DNA from: Bacteroidota bacterium
GTDB taxonomy: Bacteria; Bacteroidota; Bacteroidia; Bacteroidales; F082
Direction: 5' to 3'
DNA: 64,000 nucleotides
Assembly (NCBI GenBank): GCA_020444415.1
Contig: JAHLLA010000007.1
Location: forward strand, 1 to 64,000
Shown: positions 43,489 through 52,533 of the stretch, in pieces
Position numbering within the stretch: position 1 is the stretch's first letter
How the letters are laid out: each line of letters begins with the position of its first letter
Notes under the pieces: model-generated
Seen by the model: the letters and a program-made list of their open reading frames with translations, nothing else
What the model was told of the DNA's origin: nothing
Database searches by the model: none
Program-made: the position numbers and the translations under genes

Positions 43489-44997
43489 TTAATTGCAATT
43501 GTCATTGTCTGCACCAGGGGTGCCTTGGTTGTCGGCGTTATAATATGAGGTGGATAAGCACCAATTCGCTGGATTATCATTAGCATTTGCATCTAAAAAA
43601 TTAGGATCTAAAGTCCAACTTCTACCGCCTGAACTATATGTATAAGCAGCGTGATCTATTAGAATTGTTGGATTTACAGTTTCAATGACCACTTCATCAC
43701 CGCTATTCCCAAGTGCAAAACCAGAATAAACATAGTCCAAAGTAACACCGCCATTGTCTTCTTCATTACCATTTAGACCTAAGACAACGTATCCATTTGA
43801 AGGAACCACTAAAGTGCCTACGATAGTGAAACTATCGAAATCATCGTCCCTGATAACTAATCCTTCCATTTCAATTGGGTGGTCCGTTACATTATATACT
43901 TCAAACCATTCACCATCGCCATCAGGTATTACATCAGGGTTAGCAATAATTTCAGTTATCACTAAATCACCAGCCCCAGGAGCTACCGGATCCGGATCTG
44001 GCTCACCTATTTCTGTCCAGAAATAATCCGGTGGTGTGGCGTCATTAAAGCAATCACCTACATAGAAATCGATGACATTGTCATCTCCATCAAATAAGTC
44101 AGTGGCATCATCCATCCATTCAAAGGTGTACCATTTATACAATTCAAAAACGCCGTCTCCGTCAGGTTGCCATACTTTTAAAACCAGCTCAAAAGCTTCG
44201 TCAGGTATTTCCAATGCATCGGGATATTGAATGCAAAGTGGCGTGTCATCTGTATAAGTATCTAAAGCATCATCGTAGTTTTGGTACACAGATAAAGGAG
44301 TAGTTGCACCATCCCTGTATAATTCCACCTGGAATTGCGCAGGCATATCGTATGCAAAGCTGTATCCGTTATCGTTCCATGTTGTTACGCCTGGGAATAG
44401 ATTTGCACAGATGTCGCCAAACAGGCAAATATCTCTTAAAACCACTTTGTCAATATCGAACCATGTGAAGCCAAATTGGTCGGCCACGGTTTCTTCATAA
44501 CACAATACTTCTACTTCATAACCACTTTTTTGGTAGGCAACTACCGTAAATTCAAGGTTCAGCTTAATGTTCATAAAACTGTTGTAAAATGAAGTTGCGG
44601 TCGGAGCAGCCCATATGAGGTCGTCATCAGTATCGGTATCATCTCCATCAGCACCATACACATCAAATTGTGTTACATAATAGGTGCCAGGAACCAATTT
44701 CAATACATCAGTCATCAGGTCACTATCAAACTCATTGATGTTCATTGTAAATGGTGAACCTGTTATTGGCAAAGTGCCTGCCACATCGCTTGTAATACCA
44801 ACGATAGCATACAGCGGTGTGGCCTGTAAATCACAGTCAGGAATGCCGGGTATTTCAACGCGACTTCCTTCATCCATGATGTTGTGAATGCTGAATTGCA
44901 CCTCACCTGTGGCCTGGTCAGCCTGGGGTGCTTCATTTTTCTTACAGCCAGCTAACACAATCGCTGCTACCGTAAGAAGTAAGATTAATTTTTTCAT
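43489..44997 (-). CDS. Lipoprotein with conserved N-terminal module and C-terminal lamin-tail domain, variant C
   Basis: 502 residues, lipobox LAGC (Cys18). The N-terminal module (20-340) again aligns with the two downstream copies. The C-terminal 155 residues are a lamin-tail domain (LTD): LVITEIIANPDVIPDGDGEW, FEVYNVTDHPIEMEGLVIRD, PSNGYVVLGLNGNEEDNGGV, SGDEVVIETVNPTILIDHAA. LTDs are common in large surface proteins and enzymes and are thought to mediate binding. It is the first gene of the cluster, behind a promoter near 45415 and a long structured leader. Confidence 0.87.
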   Translation of the reverse strand: MKKLILLLTVAAIVLAGCKKNEAPQADQATGEVQFSIHNIMDEGSRVEIPGIPDCDLQATPLYAIVGITSDVAGTLPITGSPFTMNINEFDSDLMTDVLKLVPGTYYVTQFDVYGADGDDTDTDDDLIWAAPTATSFYNSFMNIKLNLEFTVVAYQKSGYEVEVLCYEETVADQFGFTWFDIDKVVLRDICLFGDICANLFPGVTTWNDNGYSFAYDMPAQFQVELYRDGATTPLSVYQNYDDALDTYTDDTPLCIQYPDALEIPDEAFELVLKVWQPDGDGVFELYKWYTFEWMDDATDLFDGDDNVIDFYVGDCFNDATPPDYFWTEIGEPDPDPVAPGAGDLVITEIIANPDVIPDGDGEWFEVYNVTDHPIEMEGLVIRDDDFDSFTIVGTLVVPSNGYVVLGLNGNEEDNGGVTLDYVYSGFALGNSGDEVVIETVNPTILIDHAAYTYSSGGRSWTLDPNFLDANANDNPANWCLSTSYYNADNQGTPGADNDNCN

Positions 44998-45408
44998 ATT
45001 TAAAATTTTAATTCGTACTAACTATGCTTGCATTGTTTAGTATGGCTTGTGCTGTTTATTTCAATTGGCAACTTTGTTTCATAGGCTTTTAAGTTTGTTC
45101 AACTTCATTTTATTTATATCGTTATTCCCTGGTATTCAATAGCATATAGCTTTTCTGCCTGTTGTTAATCAGGCATACTTCTAGCACTATTGCTTAAAAA
45201 GCAATTCATCAATAATCACATGTAAGGAAACCACTGTTTCTTTGGGTTCTAGCCTTTTGTTCCAACCCGCACCAGATTCAAAGATTTATAAAAAACCTTT
45301 TTGGTTCGGCTGAAGGAACTTTTATGCTTTCGCATAACTCTGAAAACGTTGCTTGCCGTGTTTAAAAGAACTTTAAAACACTTGCTTTGTTGGGTTAATT
45401 GGGTTTTA
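44998..45408 (-). ncRNA. Long structured 5' leader (possible cis-acting RNA)
   Basis: About 410 bases between the consensus promoter and the variant C lipoprotein start. On the minus strand it can fold several hairpins: TTATGC-GAAA-GCATAA with a GNRA loop (45322-45337), GTGTTT/AAACAC (about 45361-45382), ATTGCTT/AAGCAAT near 45190-45206, and TGCCTG/CAGGCA near 45156-45175. A 72-codon ORF in this region (45249-45467) begins upstream of the promoter's -7 box and is probably not real. The last 84 bases before the ATG are duplicated before the next gene. No known RNA family was recognised. Confidence 0.4.
45011..45090 (-). repeat. Leader-proximal repeat, copy 1
   Basis: Copy of the segment at 43361-43445, with matching blocks in the same order, directly upstream of the variant C lipoprotein. 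Confidence 0.65.
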
Positions 45409-45414
45409 GATGCA

Positions 45415-45444
45415 CAAATATAGAAAATTAATAGTAGAAGGCAA
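45415..45444 (-). promoter_or_regulatory. Consensus Bacteroidota promoter of the lipoprotein cluster
   Basis: On the minus strand: TTG (45442-45444), exactly 19 bp, then TATATTTG (45415-45422). Predicted start near 45408. Confidence 0.72.
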
Positions 45445-45538
45445 GAGAAATACAATTTTTTTCGCATTTATTTACATGCATGATTTATGTTGAATGTAAT
45501 ATGCGTAATTTCGTTTATTATATGAATCTCTCAAGGAT

Positions 45539-47551
45539 ATGGCCAAAAAGAAACTGAAACTGATTGAACAAGACCCCTGGCTTGAGCCCAGTGAAAAAGA
45601 CATACAGGAACGTTTTGAACGCTACGAAGCAAAGCTGAAAGAAATCGAAAAGGATTTTGGTGGCCTGTCAGAGATTGCCAATGGATATAAGTACTTCGGG
45701 ATCAATTATGATCCGAAAAGAAAAGGATGGAGCTACCGCGAATGGGCGCCGCAGGCCAAAGCCCTGTACTTGGTAGGTGACTTCAACAATTGGCAACAAT
45801 TCGATCACCCACTCACAAAAAACGAATACGGTATCTGGGAGTTGTTTTTACCTGAAGATGATTATAAAAACACCTTGCTACACGGCAGTAAAATAAAAGT
45901 GCTGGTTGATTCTGAAAAAGGATTGAATTACCGGATTCCGGCATACATTACCCGTGTCGTTCAGGATGACGATACAAAAAATTTTACCGGTCAGTTATGG
46001 TTTGCTAAAAATTTTGAATGGTCGGACGATCCTTTTGATATCGGCCAAATCGATGAACTATTCATCTACGAAAGCCATATTGGTATGGCCCAGGAAAAAG
46101 AAGCGGTGGGTTCCTATCTTGAGTTTGCTGAATTGATATTACCACGGATCAAAGAGGCCGGTTACAATGCCATCCAACTCATGGCCGTGCAGGAGCATCC
46201 GTATTATGGCTCTTTCGGTTATCACGTATCCAATTTCTTTGCACCTTCATCGCGCTTTGGCACCCCTGAAGACCTGAAGTATCTCATTAAAAAAGCGCAC
46301 CAGATGGGCATAGGAGTGATCCTCGATATCGTGCATTCGCATACCGTAAAAAACATCATCGAAGGCATCAACCAGTTCGATGGCTCAGAAGGGCAGTATT
46401 TTCATGAAGGTAGCCGGGGCGACCACCCGCAGTGGGATTCGAAATTATTCGATTACGGTAAACCGGAAGTACTGCGTTTCCTGTTGTCGAACATCAAATA
46501 CTGGTTGGAAGAGTTTCATTTTGATGGTTTCCGCTTTGATGGGGTGGGTTCGATGATGTATTACCACCATGGCATGGAAACGATCGATTCGAGAGAGAAA
46601 TATTTCAGGCAGGGTGTTGAATGGGATGCCGTTACTTACCTGCAACTCGCGAACCAGTTAACCCACCAATTAAACAAGAATGCCGTCAGCATTGCAGAAG
46701 ATGTAACCGGCATGCCGGGCCTAACTTCCAAAGTGGATGATGGCGGGCTGGGTTTCGATTACAGGCTGGGCATGGGCATTCCTGATTTCTGGATCAAACT
46801 ATTGAAAGAATACAAGGATGAAGACTGGAATATCCACGAGATGTGGCAGGTGCTGAACGACCGTTTGTCGCACGTAAAAACAGTTACCTATGCCGAGTCG
46901 CACGACCAGGCGTTAGTAGGCGACAAGACCCTGGCATTCCGACTGATGGATAAGGAAATGTATTTCCATATGCACAAAGAAGACCCGGATATGATTGTTG
47001 AACGGGGTGTGGCTTTGCATAAAATGATTCGCCTGTTTACCATTGCTTTGGGAGGACAGGCTTATATGAATTTCATGGGTAACGAATTCGGTCATCCCGA
47101 ATGGATCGATTTTCCGAGGGAAGGCAATAACTGGAGTTACAAATATTGCCGCAGGCAATGGTCGCTGGTGGATAACCCTGAACTGAAATACCAATACCTG
47201 GCTGCATTTGATAAAGCCATGATCGAAGTGATCAAGGAGCACAAAATTATGTCGTCTTTATTTGGCAACCAACTCAATATGGATGAAGCGAATAAGACCA
47301 TTGCTTTTGAGCGGAATCACCTGATCTTTGTATTTAATTTCCATCCGTCGAATTCAATTCCTGATTATAAATTCCCGGTTCCAAGATCAGGGGCATATCG
47401 ATTGATTTTAAATTCTGATGACGCTACCTTTGGCGGACATGGCCGCATTGACCCTCATACAACATATGTCAGCAAGAATGACGGAGGCGGCAATAAACTC
47501 AGTATATACAATACCAACCGAACCGCCCAGGTGTTTGAACGGGTTGTTTAA
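45539..47551 (+). CDS. glgB: 1,4-alpha-glucan branching enzyme (eukaryote-like GH13_8)
   Basis: 670 residues. An N-terminal CBM48 (WSYREWAPQAKALYLVGDFNNW) precedes the GH13 barrel. Catalytic regions: DIVHSHT (region I), FRFDGVGSM (nucleophile Asp), AEDVTGMPG (acid/base Glu) and AESHDQALVGDKT (region IV). FDYRLGMGIPDFWI and the AESHDQALVGDKT block look like the eukaryotic-type branching enzymes rather than E. coli GlgB. It makes alpha-1,6 branches in glycogen. It is monocistronic. The window holds no other glg genes. Confidence 0.93.
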   Translation: MAKKKLKLIEQDPWLEPSEKDIQERFERYEAKLKEIEKDFGGLSEIANGYKYFGINYDPKRKGWSYREWAPQAKALYLVGDFNNWQQFDHPLTKNEYGIWELFLPEDDYKNTLLHGSKIKVLVDSEKGLNYRIPAYITRVVQDDDTKNFTGQLWFAKNFEWSDDPFDIGQIDELFIYESHIGMAQEKEAVGSYLEFAELILPRIKEAGYNAIQLMAVQEHPYYGSFGYHVSNFFAPSSRFGTPEDLKYLIKKAHQMGIGVILDIVHSHTVKNIIEGINQFDGSEGQYFHEGSRGDHPQWDSKLFDYGKPEVLRFLLSNIKYWLEEFHFDGFRFDGVGSMMYYHHGMETIDSREKYFRQGVEWDAVTYLQLANQLTHQLNKNAVSIAEDVTGMPGLTSKVDDGGLGFDYRLGMGIPDFWIKLLKEYKDEDWNIHEMWQVLNDRLSHVKTVTYAESHDQALVGDKTLAFRLMDKEMYFHMHKEDPDMIVERGVALHKMIRLFTIALGGQAYMNFMGNEFGHPEWIDFPREGNNWSYKYCRRQWSLVDNPELKYQYLAAFDKAMIEVIKEHKIMSSLFGNQLNMDEANKTIAFERNHLIFVFNFHPSNSIPDYKFPVPRSGAYRLILNSDDATFGGHGRIDPHTTYVSKNDGGGNKLSIYNTNRTAQVFERVV

Positions 47552-47583
47552 AAGTTACTTTTTTGAAATAATTCAAAGAAGTA

Positions 47584-48009
47584 CTACATATATTGTACTT
47601 GGATCCTAATGGTCGTGTCATTCTTAAATTCCAGCACGCAATCGTCAAAATCAGGCTTTGATAATTTTACTTTGTAGTTCCTTGAAAAGCCGTATCCTTC
47701 CCTTGGCATACCGATAAAATTGTATCTCATCTCACCATCGCCATCTTCATCATCCATCATGGCAACACCATATATACCGGATGGCATTTCATCTATAGTT
47801 ACTGACATGTTACCATCTACGATATGTTCTTTGGGAAAAACGTGCTCCAGTTCATCAATATCATCCAGCCAAATATCTTCAGAGGGATACACGGTAACGA
47901 TTAAAAATCCCTGGTCATTTCTGATGTTCTCAAATTCTATGGTCAGGCTTTGGGATAGAGCCACCAGTGAAATGCACGTAAAAAGAATGCTAAAGAATAT
48001 GTTTTTCAT
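47584..48009 (-). CDS. DUF2141 family secreted protein
   Basis: 141 residues with a signal peptide (to about residue 19, ending LVALSQS). The rest is a DUF2141 beta-sandwich: FENIRNDQGFLIVTVYPSED, MPSGIYGVAMMDDEDGDGEM, FIGMPREGYGFSRNY. Typical DUF2141 proteins are about this size. Function unknown. Last gene of the RND export unit, 22 bases after the preceding stop. Confidence 0.88.
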   Translation of the reverse strand: MKNIFFSILFTCISLVALSQSLTIEFENIRNDQGFLIVTVYPSEDIWLDDIDELEHVFPKEHIVDGNMSVTIDEMPSGIYGVAMMDDEDGDGEMRYNFIGMPREGYGFSRNYKVKLSKPDFDDCVLEFKNDTTIRIQVQYM

Positions 48010-48031
48010 GAAGGGGCAAAAATAATCAATT

Positions 48032-48805
48032 TTACTTTTCGAGTGCGGCTGGTGTAAAGCTGTTTTCGGTTAGCTCTGATCCTTTCTGAAGCCTGTCGAT
48101 GGTCATGACCGACTTCCTGTCGTTTTGTAAATTAATGGCCTCCATTTTCCTCACCATGTATTTTCCATCATCAATTTCTTCGTAATCGCTCAATAAAATT
48201 TCCTTGAATATTTCACCGTCAAAATCATAAAAAACGTTTTTATAGGTAAAGTAACTTTCTTTATCCACCCATGATACTTTCTTTGAAAAACCCATGTCAT
48301 CCGCAATCTGATCGTTTATAGGGGTTGATTCTATTTGCCAGCATTCTTTACCTTCATAAGTATCTGTTCCGAGTAACTTATATTCGTAATCATCCAGTTT
48401 GGGGGCACTCATATCAGCATTGGTAAACTCTGAGCCCATAAAACTTTTCCCCTTTTCGCTGCTCACAATTCTGCGCGTTTTTCTTAAAGCCGGCAGGTAA
48501 ATCCACATGTCGTCGTCTTTATTTTTGTAATCGTAAACCAACAATCCGGTGCCTTTCACATCTGCTGGTGCAATAAACTTGGTGATGATTTTGGTGGTTT
48601 CGCCAAATTTTTTTGAAGCAGTGGTAGTCTGCCGTACCCGTTCATTTCCTTTGGCATCCATAATAGTCAGCGTCGAAATCATTTCCATGGCATCCACCCG
48701 TGTTAGTTCCATCGACTTTTCACTGATTTCTTTAGCATCCTGCGAATAAAGAACCGGGATGTGGTACATGGTGAAAATAAGCATTAATAAAGTGATTGAT
48801 TTCAT
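48032..48805 (-). CDS. Outer-membrane lipoprotein-sorting (LolA-like) protein of an MMPL cluster
   Basis: 257 residues, signal peptide to about residue 21. LolA-like beta sandwich of the 'outer membrane lipoprotein-sorting protein' group usually linked to MMPL transporters: MWIYLPALRKTRRIVSSEKGK, then GSEFTNADMSAPKLDDYEYK and YFTYKNVFYDFDGEIFKEI. It probably binds lipid or hydrophobic cargo in the periplasm. It lies four bases after the RND/MMPL gene, and before the DUF2141 gene. Confidence 0.85.
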   Translation of the reverse strand: MKSITLLMLIFTMYHIPVLYSQDAKEISEKSMELTRVDAMEMISTLTIMDAKGNERVRQTTTASKKFGETTKIITKFIAPADVKGTGLLVYDYKNKDDDMWIYLPALRKTRRIVSSEKGKSFMGSEFTNADMSAPKLDDYEYKLLGTDTYEGKECWQIESTPINDQIADDMGFSKKVSWVDKESYFTYKNVFYDFDGEIFKEILLSDYEEIDDGKYMVRKMEAINLQNDRKSVMTIDRLQKGSELTENSFTPAALEK

Positions 48806-48809
48806 TGTT

Positions 48810-51086
48810 TTATTTTTTAAGATGATTTGTTTCTAAAAATTTGGGTTTGATCAGCATACAAAGCGACGGAATTAAAATAAGCGCACAGAGCAGGCACAAC
48901 AGTACAGAGAAAATAATGAGAAATGCAAAGTATTTGATGGTTAGAAATGAGGATACGAAAAGAATGACGAATCCCATAATAACCGAAAATGCATTGATGG
49001 CAATACCTCTGCCAGTGGTCCTGAGCGTAGTTGTGATGGCTTCGGGGTATGATTTTCCTAATTCAAGTTCCTGTTTATACCTCCAGAAAAAGTGAATGGT
49101 ATAATCCACACCAATACCAATGGCAATGGATGATAGCATGGCTGTAGCTATATCCAGTTTAATACCGATCCAGCCCATGGTTCCGAAAAGCGCAATAACG
49201 GTATATATGAGGGGTAAACTTCCCAGCCAGCCGGAGTTGAATGATTTAAAAATAAGGATGAGTAAAAAGGCGATAATGGCGATGGCAAAGACCAGGGAAT
49301 TGTACTGCCCGTTAACCACCGCTTCCGAAAGTTCTTTATCAACCAGGCAGTAGCCGCCAATCAGGCTTCTGTTTGGGTCGTTTAAGGTTAACATATCAAC
49401 TTCTTCGATGATATCATCCAATGCATTTTTTGTGTCGGCCCTGAACTGAACGATCATCAGCGCCTGCGTATAATCAAAGTTAACAAGACCTTCGAAATCT
49501 TCCGGATCGCCACTCATGGCATACAATTCGAGGTATTGGGCAATGGCATTTCTTGAGTCTGGTATTTGATTGTAAAAAGGCTCTCCTTCTTCATTTAATG
49601 ACCGACTCATGATCTTGATCATGGAGGCTATGGAAGTAACGCTTCCGATCATCGGATTGCTTTCAAGTACCGATTCGTACTGATCCATTCTTTTCAGCAA
49701 TTCCGGTTCCTTCATATCCCCTTCAAATAACACGGTCAGGTATTTGGTTCCCCCAAAATCCTCGTTGGTAATGGCAGTTGCCTGCCTGAAGGGGTGGGAG
49801 GGTGGCAGGAAATTCTCAGAATTGGAATCGACATGTAAAAAGGCAATCCCTGCTCCGGAAAATAACAGAAAACTACCGAATACGAATAAAACGATTATGG
49901 GTTTGGTTGTGGATATATTTGCGAAATACGAAAGAATGCGATCGATTGGGCTTGTTTTCGCAGCGGTGAGCGATTTTAAAACTTTCCCTTTTTTCTGCAC
50001 CGCCATCATGGCCGGAATGAAAGTGATGCTCAGCATCAGGGCAAAAGCGATACCCAGTGATGCTGCCACACCCAGTTGCTGCGCCGGAAGCAATATATGA
50101 ACGATCAATCCCATGATACCGGCAATGGTTGTGAGTCCTGTGATGATCACCGGTTTTTTTAATTTTAACAGCACTTCCCGGGTGATATCTTTCATCGTCC
50201 ATTCAGGATGACTTGCATTCAGCTCCTGGTAGCGTGCAATGAAATGAACACCGTAATTATTGGCAATCGCGATCATCATAATGGGTGCCAGGATCGTGAT
50301 AATGCTTAGCTCCCATCCCATAAGCGGAAAGAAACCAAGTGATATAACAATGGACATGGAAACAACAAGAAAGGGTAAGATTACACCCCTGATTTCACGA
50401 AACGACAGAATCAAAAACAAGATCATGATCAGCAGCCCCAATGGCATGAGGATCAACATATCTTTGGAGATATCATTATTCACCTGTACCCTTAGATAGG
50501 GCGTACCACCTTTATAAACGGTTTCATCGCCAGGGAATTCATCCAATGCCTGGTCGACAAGTTCAATGATCTCATTATCACCAATCCCCGGGGATACTTT
50601 TAATATTAAAACCGTTTTGGTGAAATCCTCGGAAACGACCAGCTTGTAAGCCAGTTCATTGTGTTTGATCTCTTCCCTCAATTCTTCGCGCTTCTCATTG
50701 GTTTTTGGGATTCTTTTCACCACCGGGTCAACAATCATCGCCCCATATTCACTTTTTATATTTTTGGTGTCGAAAAGGGAGATCACCTGTTCAAATTCTT
50801 TTGCCCTGTTAAATGATCTGCTGATGGATTTTATCCGGTTCAATGTATTGGGATTCAGTACATCATCTGTTTCAAATATGATGATCACCGGATCAGAATT
50901 GCCAAAAAGCGAATCGATCTTTGCTTTTGAAAGCATAGCAGGCGTATCATCAGGCAGGTATTTCTCAAGATCAGGATTGATCCTGGTATTTAACAGGGGA
51001 ATAGCAGCCAGCAGGGTGATGATAAAAGGTGCAATGATCAGCCACCAGCGATATTTGATGATGAAGTTTTCGTAATTTATTTTCAT
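48810..51086 (-). CDS. RND/MMPL-family transporter
   Basis: 758 residues with a 12-helix RND layout in two halves: each half has a first helix (LIIAPFITLLAAIPLLNTR; IIVLFVFGSFLLFSGAG), a large periplasmic loop, and five more helices. MMPL-like motifs are RINPDLEKYLPDD, IMMIAIANNYGVHF and GIGVDYTIHFFWRYKQE, with polar residues in TM4 and TM10 that form the proton path. Such transporters export lipids or hydrophobic compounds. It is followed by a LolA-like protein and preceded by an outer-membrane barrel, so the operon probably builds a trans-envelope route. The substrate is unknown. Confidence 0.9.
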   Translation of the reverse strand: MKINYENFIIKYRWWLIIAPFIITLLAAIPLLNTRINPDLEKYLPDDTPAMLSKAKIDSLFGNSDPVIIIFETDDVLNPNTLNRIKSISRSFNRAKEFEQVISLFDTKNIKSEYGAMIVDPVVKRIPKTNEKREELREEIKHNELAYKLVVSEDFTKTVLILKVSPGIGDNEIIELVDQALDEFPGDETVYKGGTPYLRVQVNNDISKDMLILMPLGLLIMILFLILSFREIRGVILPFLVVSMSIVISLGFFPLMGWELSIITILAPIMMIAIANNYGVHFIARYQELNASHPEWTMKDITREVLLKLKKPVIITGLTTIAGIMGLIVHILLPAQQLGVAASLGIAFALMLSITFIPAMMAVQKKGKVLKSLTAAKTSPIDRILSYFANISTTKPIIVLFVFGSFLLFSGAGIAFLHVDSNSENFLPPSHPFRQATAITNEDFGGTKYLTVLFEGDMKEPELLKRMDQYESVLESNPMIGSVTSIASMIKIMSRSLNEEGEPFYNQIPDSRNAIAQYLELYAMSGDPEDFEGLVNFDYTQALMIVQFRADTKNALDDIIEEVDMLTLNDPNRSLIGGYCLVDKELSEAVVNGQYNSLVFAIAIIAFLLILIFKSFNSGWLGSLPLIYTVIALFGTMGWIGIKLDIATAMLSSIAIGIGVDYTIHFFWRYKQELELGKSYPEAITTTLRTTGRGIAINAFSVIMGFVILFVSSFLTIKYFAFLIIFSVLLCLLCALILIPSLCMLIKPKFLETNHLKK

Positions 51087-51089
51087 GGT

Positions 51090-52412
51090 TTAGAAGCTAA
51101 CTCTTAATTCTATAAAAGCACCGTTTAATACTTTCGAAGCATAGCTGAATATGCTTTCATCCGGTCCGGTCGAATAAAAACCACCTATACCTGTTTCCAG
51201 GTGATCTGTTATTTTCCAATTTAATTTTGGCCTCACAAGCCACTCTTCAGAAGTCAGGTTGTAATATCCAATAGCTTCGATGCTAAGTGTTTCATAAGCG
51301 AATGATCGTGATAACGATAATGAAAAGGCGTGGTTTGTTTTTTCCTGCTGGTTAAAAATCTTTCTATTGAAGGCTGTTAATTCAGACATGATCATTTCAT
51401 TAGGGTTTCCGATGTCGGGTTGGTCATCCAGGGGGGTAAAGTCAAGGGTGTATTGTCCGATGTATTGAAGAATGGTTGTTATCCCCCAGAATTGATGCTC
51501 TACTCCGGCCACATATTCAATACCGGGATTGGGGATATACATATTTTCTGTATAGTTATTCGTCATATTATAAGCAACTTCACCCCTTATTATCCATGAA
51601 GACAATGGAACCGAAAAATCAGTGCCAATAGTATTTTTTTTGTAAGGTTGCGAACTCAATTCAATAGAAGGAACAAAACCATCCCAGCTTATATCATATA
51701 AATTAAAGCCGTAGTATGGGTCGAATCCTTGAAAATAAGAGATAGAAAATCCGGCTTTTGCCAGGTTGAAATTCAACTTGGCACCGACAGAACCATTATT
51801 AAAAGTCCTTTCAGGTAATGTTGGGTTCGTGAAGCTTGTATATTCACCCAGGTCAAACAAGTCGTACCTGTAAATGGAAGGACGATAAATGGGAATGAGT
51901 ACGAGTTCAAAATCTATGTTGGGAGTGATATACCATTTGGTCTGCAGTAACATATTGGGAAGCTTCTGATCATCAGGATCGGCAGATAGAAAGAAATAAT
52001 CGTAGGGCGTAATATTATCGGTTGGATTAAATCCGTCCATCCGGCCCCACGAAACAATTTTGGCACCAAAATAAATGTCGATCTTATCGGATTGGTAACC
52101 GGCATAAGTTTCTTTTAATTGAAACCTGGCATACAGACTGTCGAATTGCGTTCCGGCCCTAAATCGTAAATCCGTAAAAAGAAAAGCTTTGTTCAATGAC
52201 AGTTCTCCCTGAATACCAAATTCGGCAAAAACTGAACTGTAATCATAATTCTCACTACCACCGTATGCCGAACCACGGCCATAGCCATTAAAGTCGATGA
52301 CCAGTTTATCTGTATCAGATACATCGCTGGCATTTTCGAACAAACTTTGGGTGCGCAAATTTCCGGTCAACATGACTAAAAATGCGACAAATAAAATGAT
52401 CCTGGATTTCAT
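51090..52412 (-). CDS. Outer-membrane beta-barrel protein (DUF1302-like)
   Basis: 440 residues with a signal peptide (1-21, ending NLRTQS). The body alternates short aromatic/polar beta strands ending with a C-terminal strand ... FIELRVSF, a typical last barrel strand. Sequence such as YFGAKIVSWGRMDGFNPTDNITPYDY resembles the DUF1302/alginate-export-like barrel proteins that often accompany MMPL clusters. It is the first gene of the operon, four bases before the RND gene. Confidence 0.82.
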   Translation of the reverse strand: MKSRIILFVAFLVMLTGNLRTQSLFENASDVSDTDKLVIDFNGYGRGSAYGGSENYDYSSVFAEFGIQGELSLNKAFLFTDLRFRAGTQFDSLYARFQLKETYAGYQSDKIDIYFGAKIVSWGRMDGFNPTDNITPYDYFFLSADPDDQKLPNMLLQTKWYITPNIDFELVLIPIYRPSIYRYDLFDLGEYTSFTNPTLPERTFNNGSVGAKLNFNLAKAGFSISYFQGFDPYYGFNLYDISWDGFVPSIELSSQPYKKNTIGTDFSVPLSSWIIRGEVAYNMTNNYTENMYIPNPGIEYVAGVEHQFWGITTILQYIGQYTLDFTPLDDQPDIGNPNEMIMSELTAFNRKIFNQQEKTNHAFSLSLSRSFAYETLSIEAIGYYNLTSEEWLVRPKLNWKITDHLETGIGGFYSTGPDESIFSYASKVLNGAFIELRVSF

Positions 52413-52440
52413 TGCAGAAGATTTCGTTAAGAAACTTATA

Positions 52441-52448
52441 CAAATCTA
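52441..52448 (-). promoter_or_regulatory. -7 element of the RND operon
   Basis: TAGATTTG on the minus strand fits TAnnTTTG and lies 29 bases upstream of the barrel gene start. A TTG occurs upstream but at a 13-bp spacing, so only the -7 box is supported. This element could be activated by the AraC-type protein encoded upstream. Confidence 0.4.
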
Positions 52449-52533
52449 TATGGCAATAAGCCAATATTAGTGCAGCGTGCGCAGGGTGGACTAAATCATG
52501 TAGTCCAATAAATGCACAATGCATTGGATGGAT

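Noticed and set aside
45249-45467. 72-codon minus-strand ORF with a signal-peptide-like start
   Set aside because: Its N-terminal codons overlap a perfect TTG-19-TATATTTG promoter on the same strand, so its start codon would lie upstream of the transcription start. More likely part of the lipoprotein leader.
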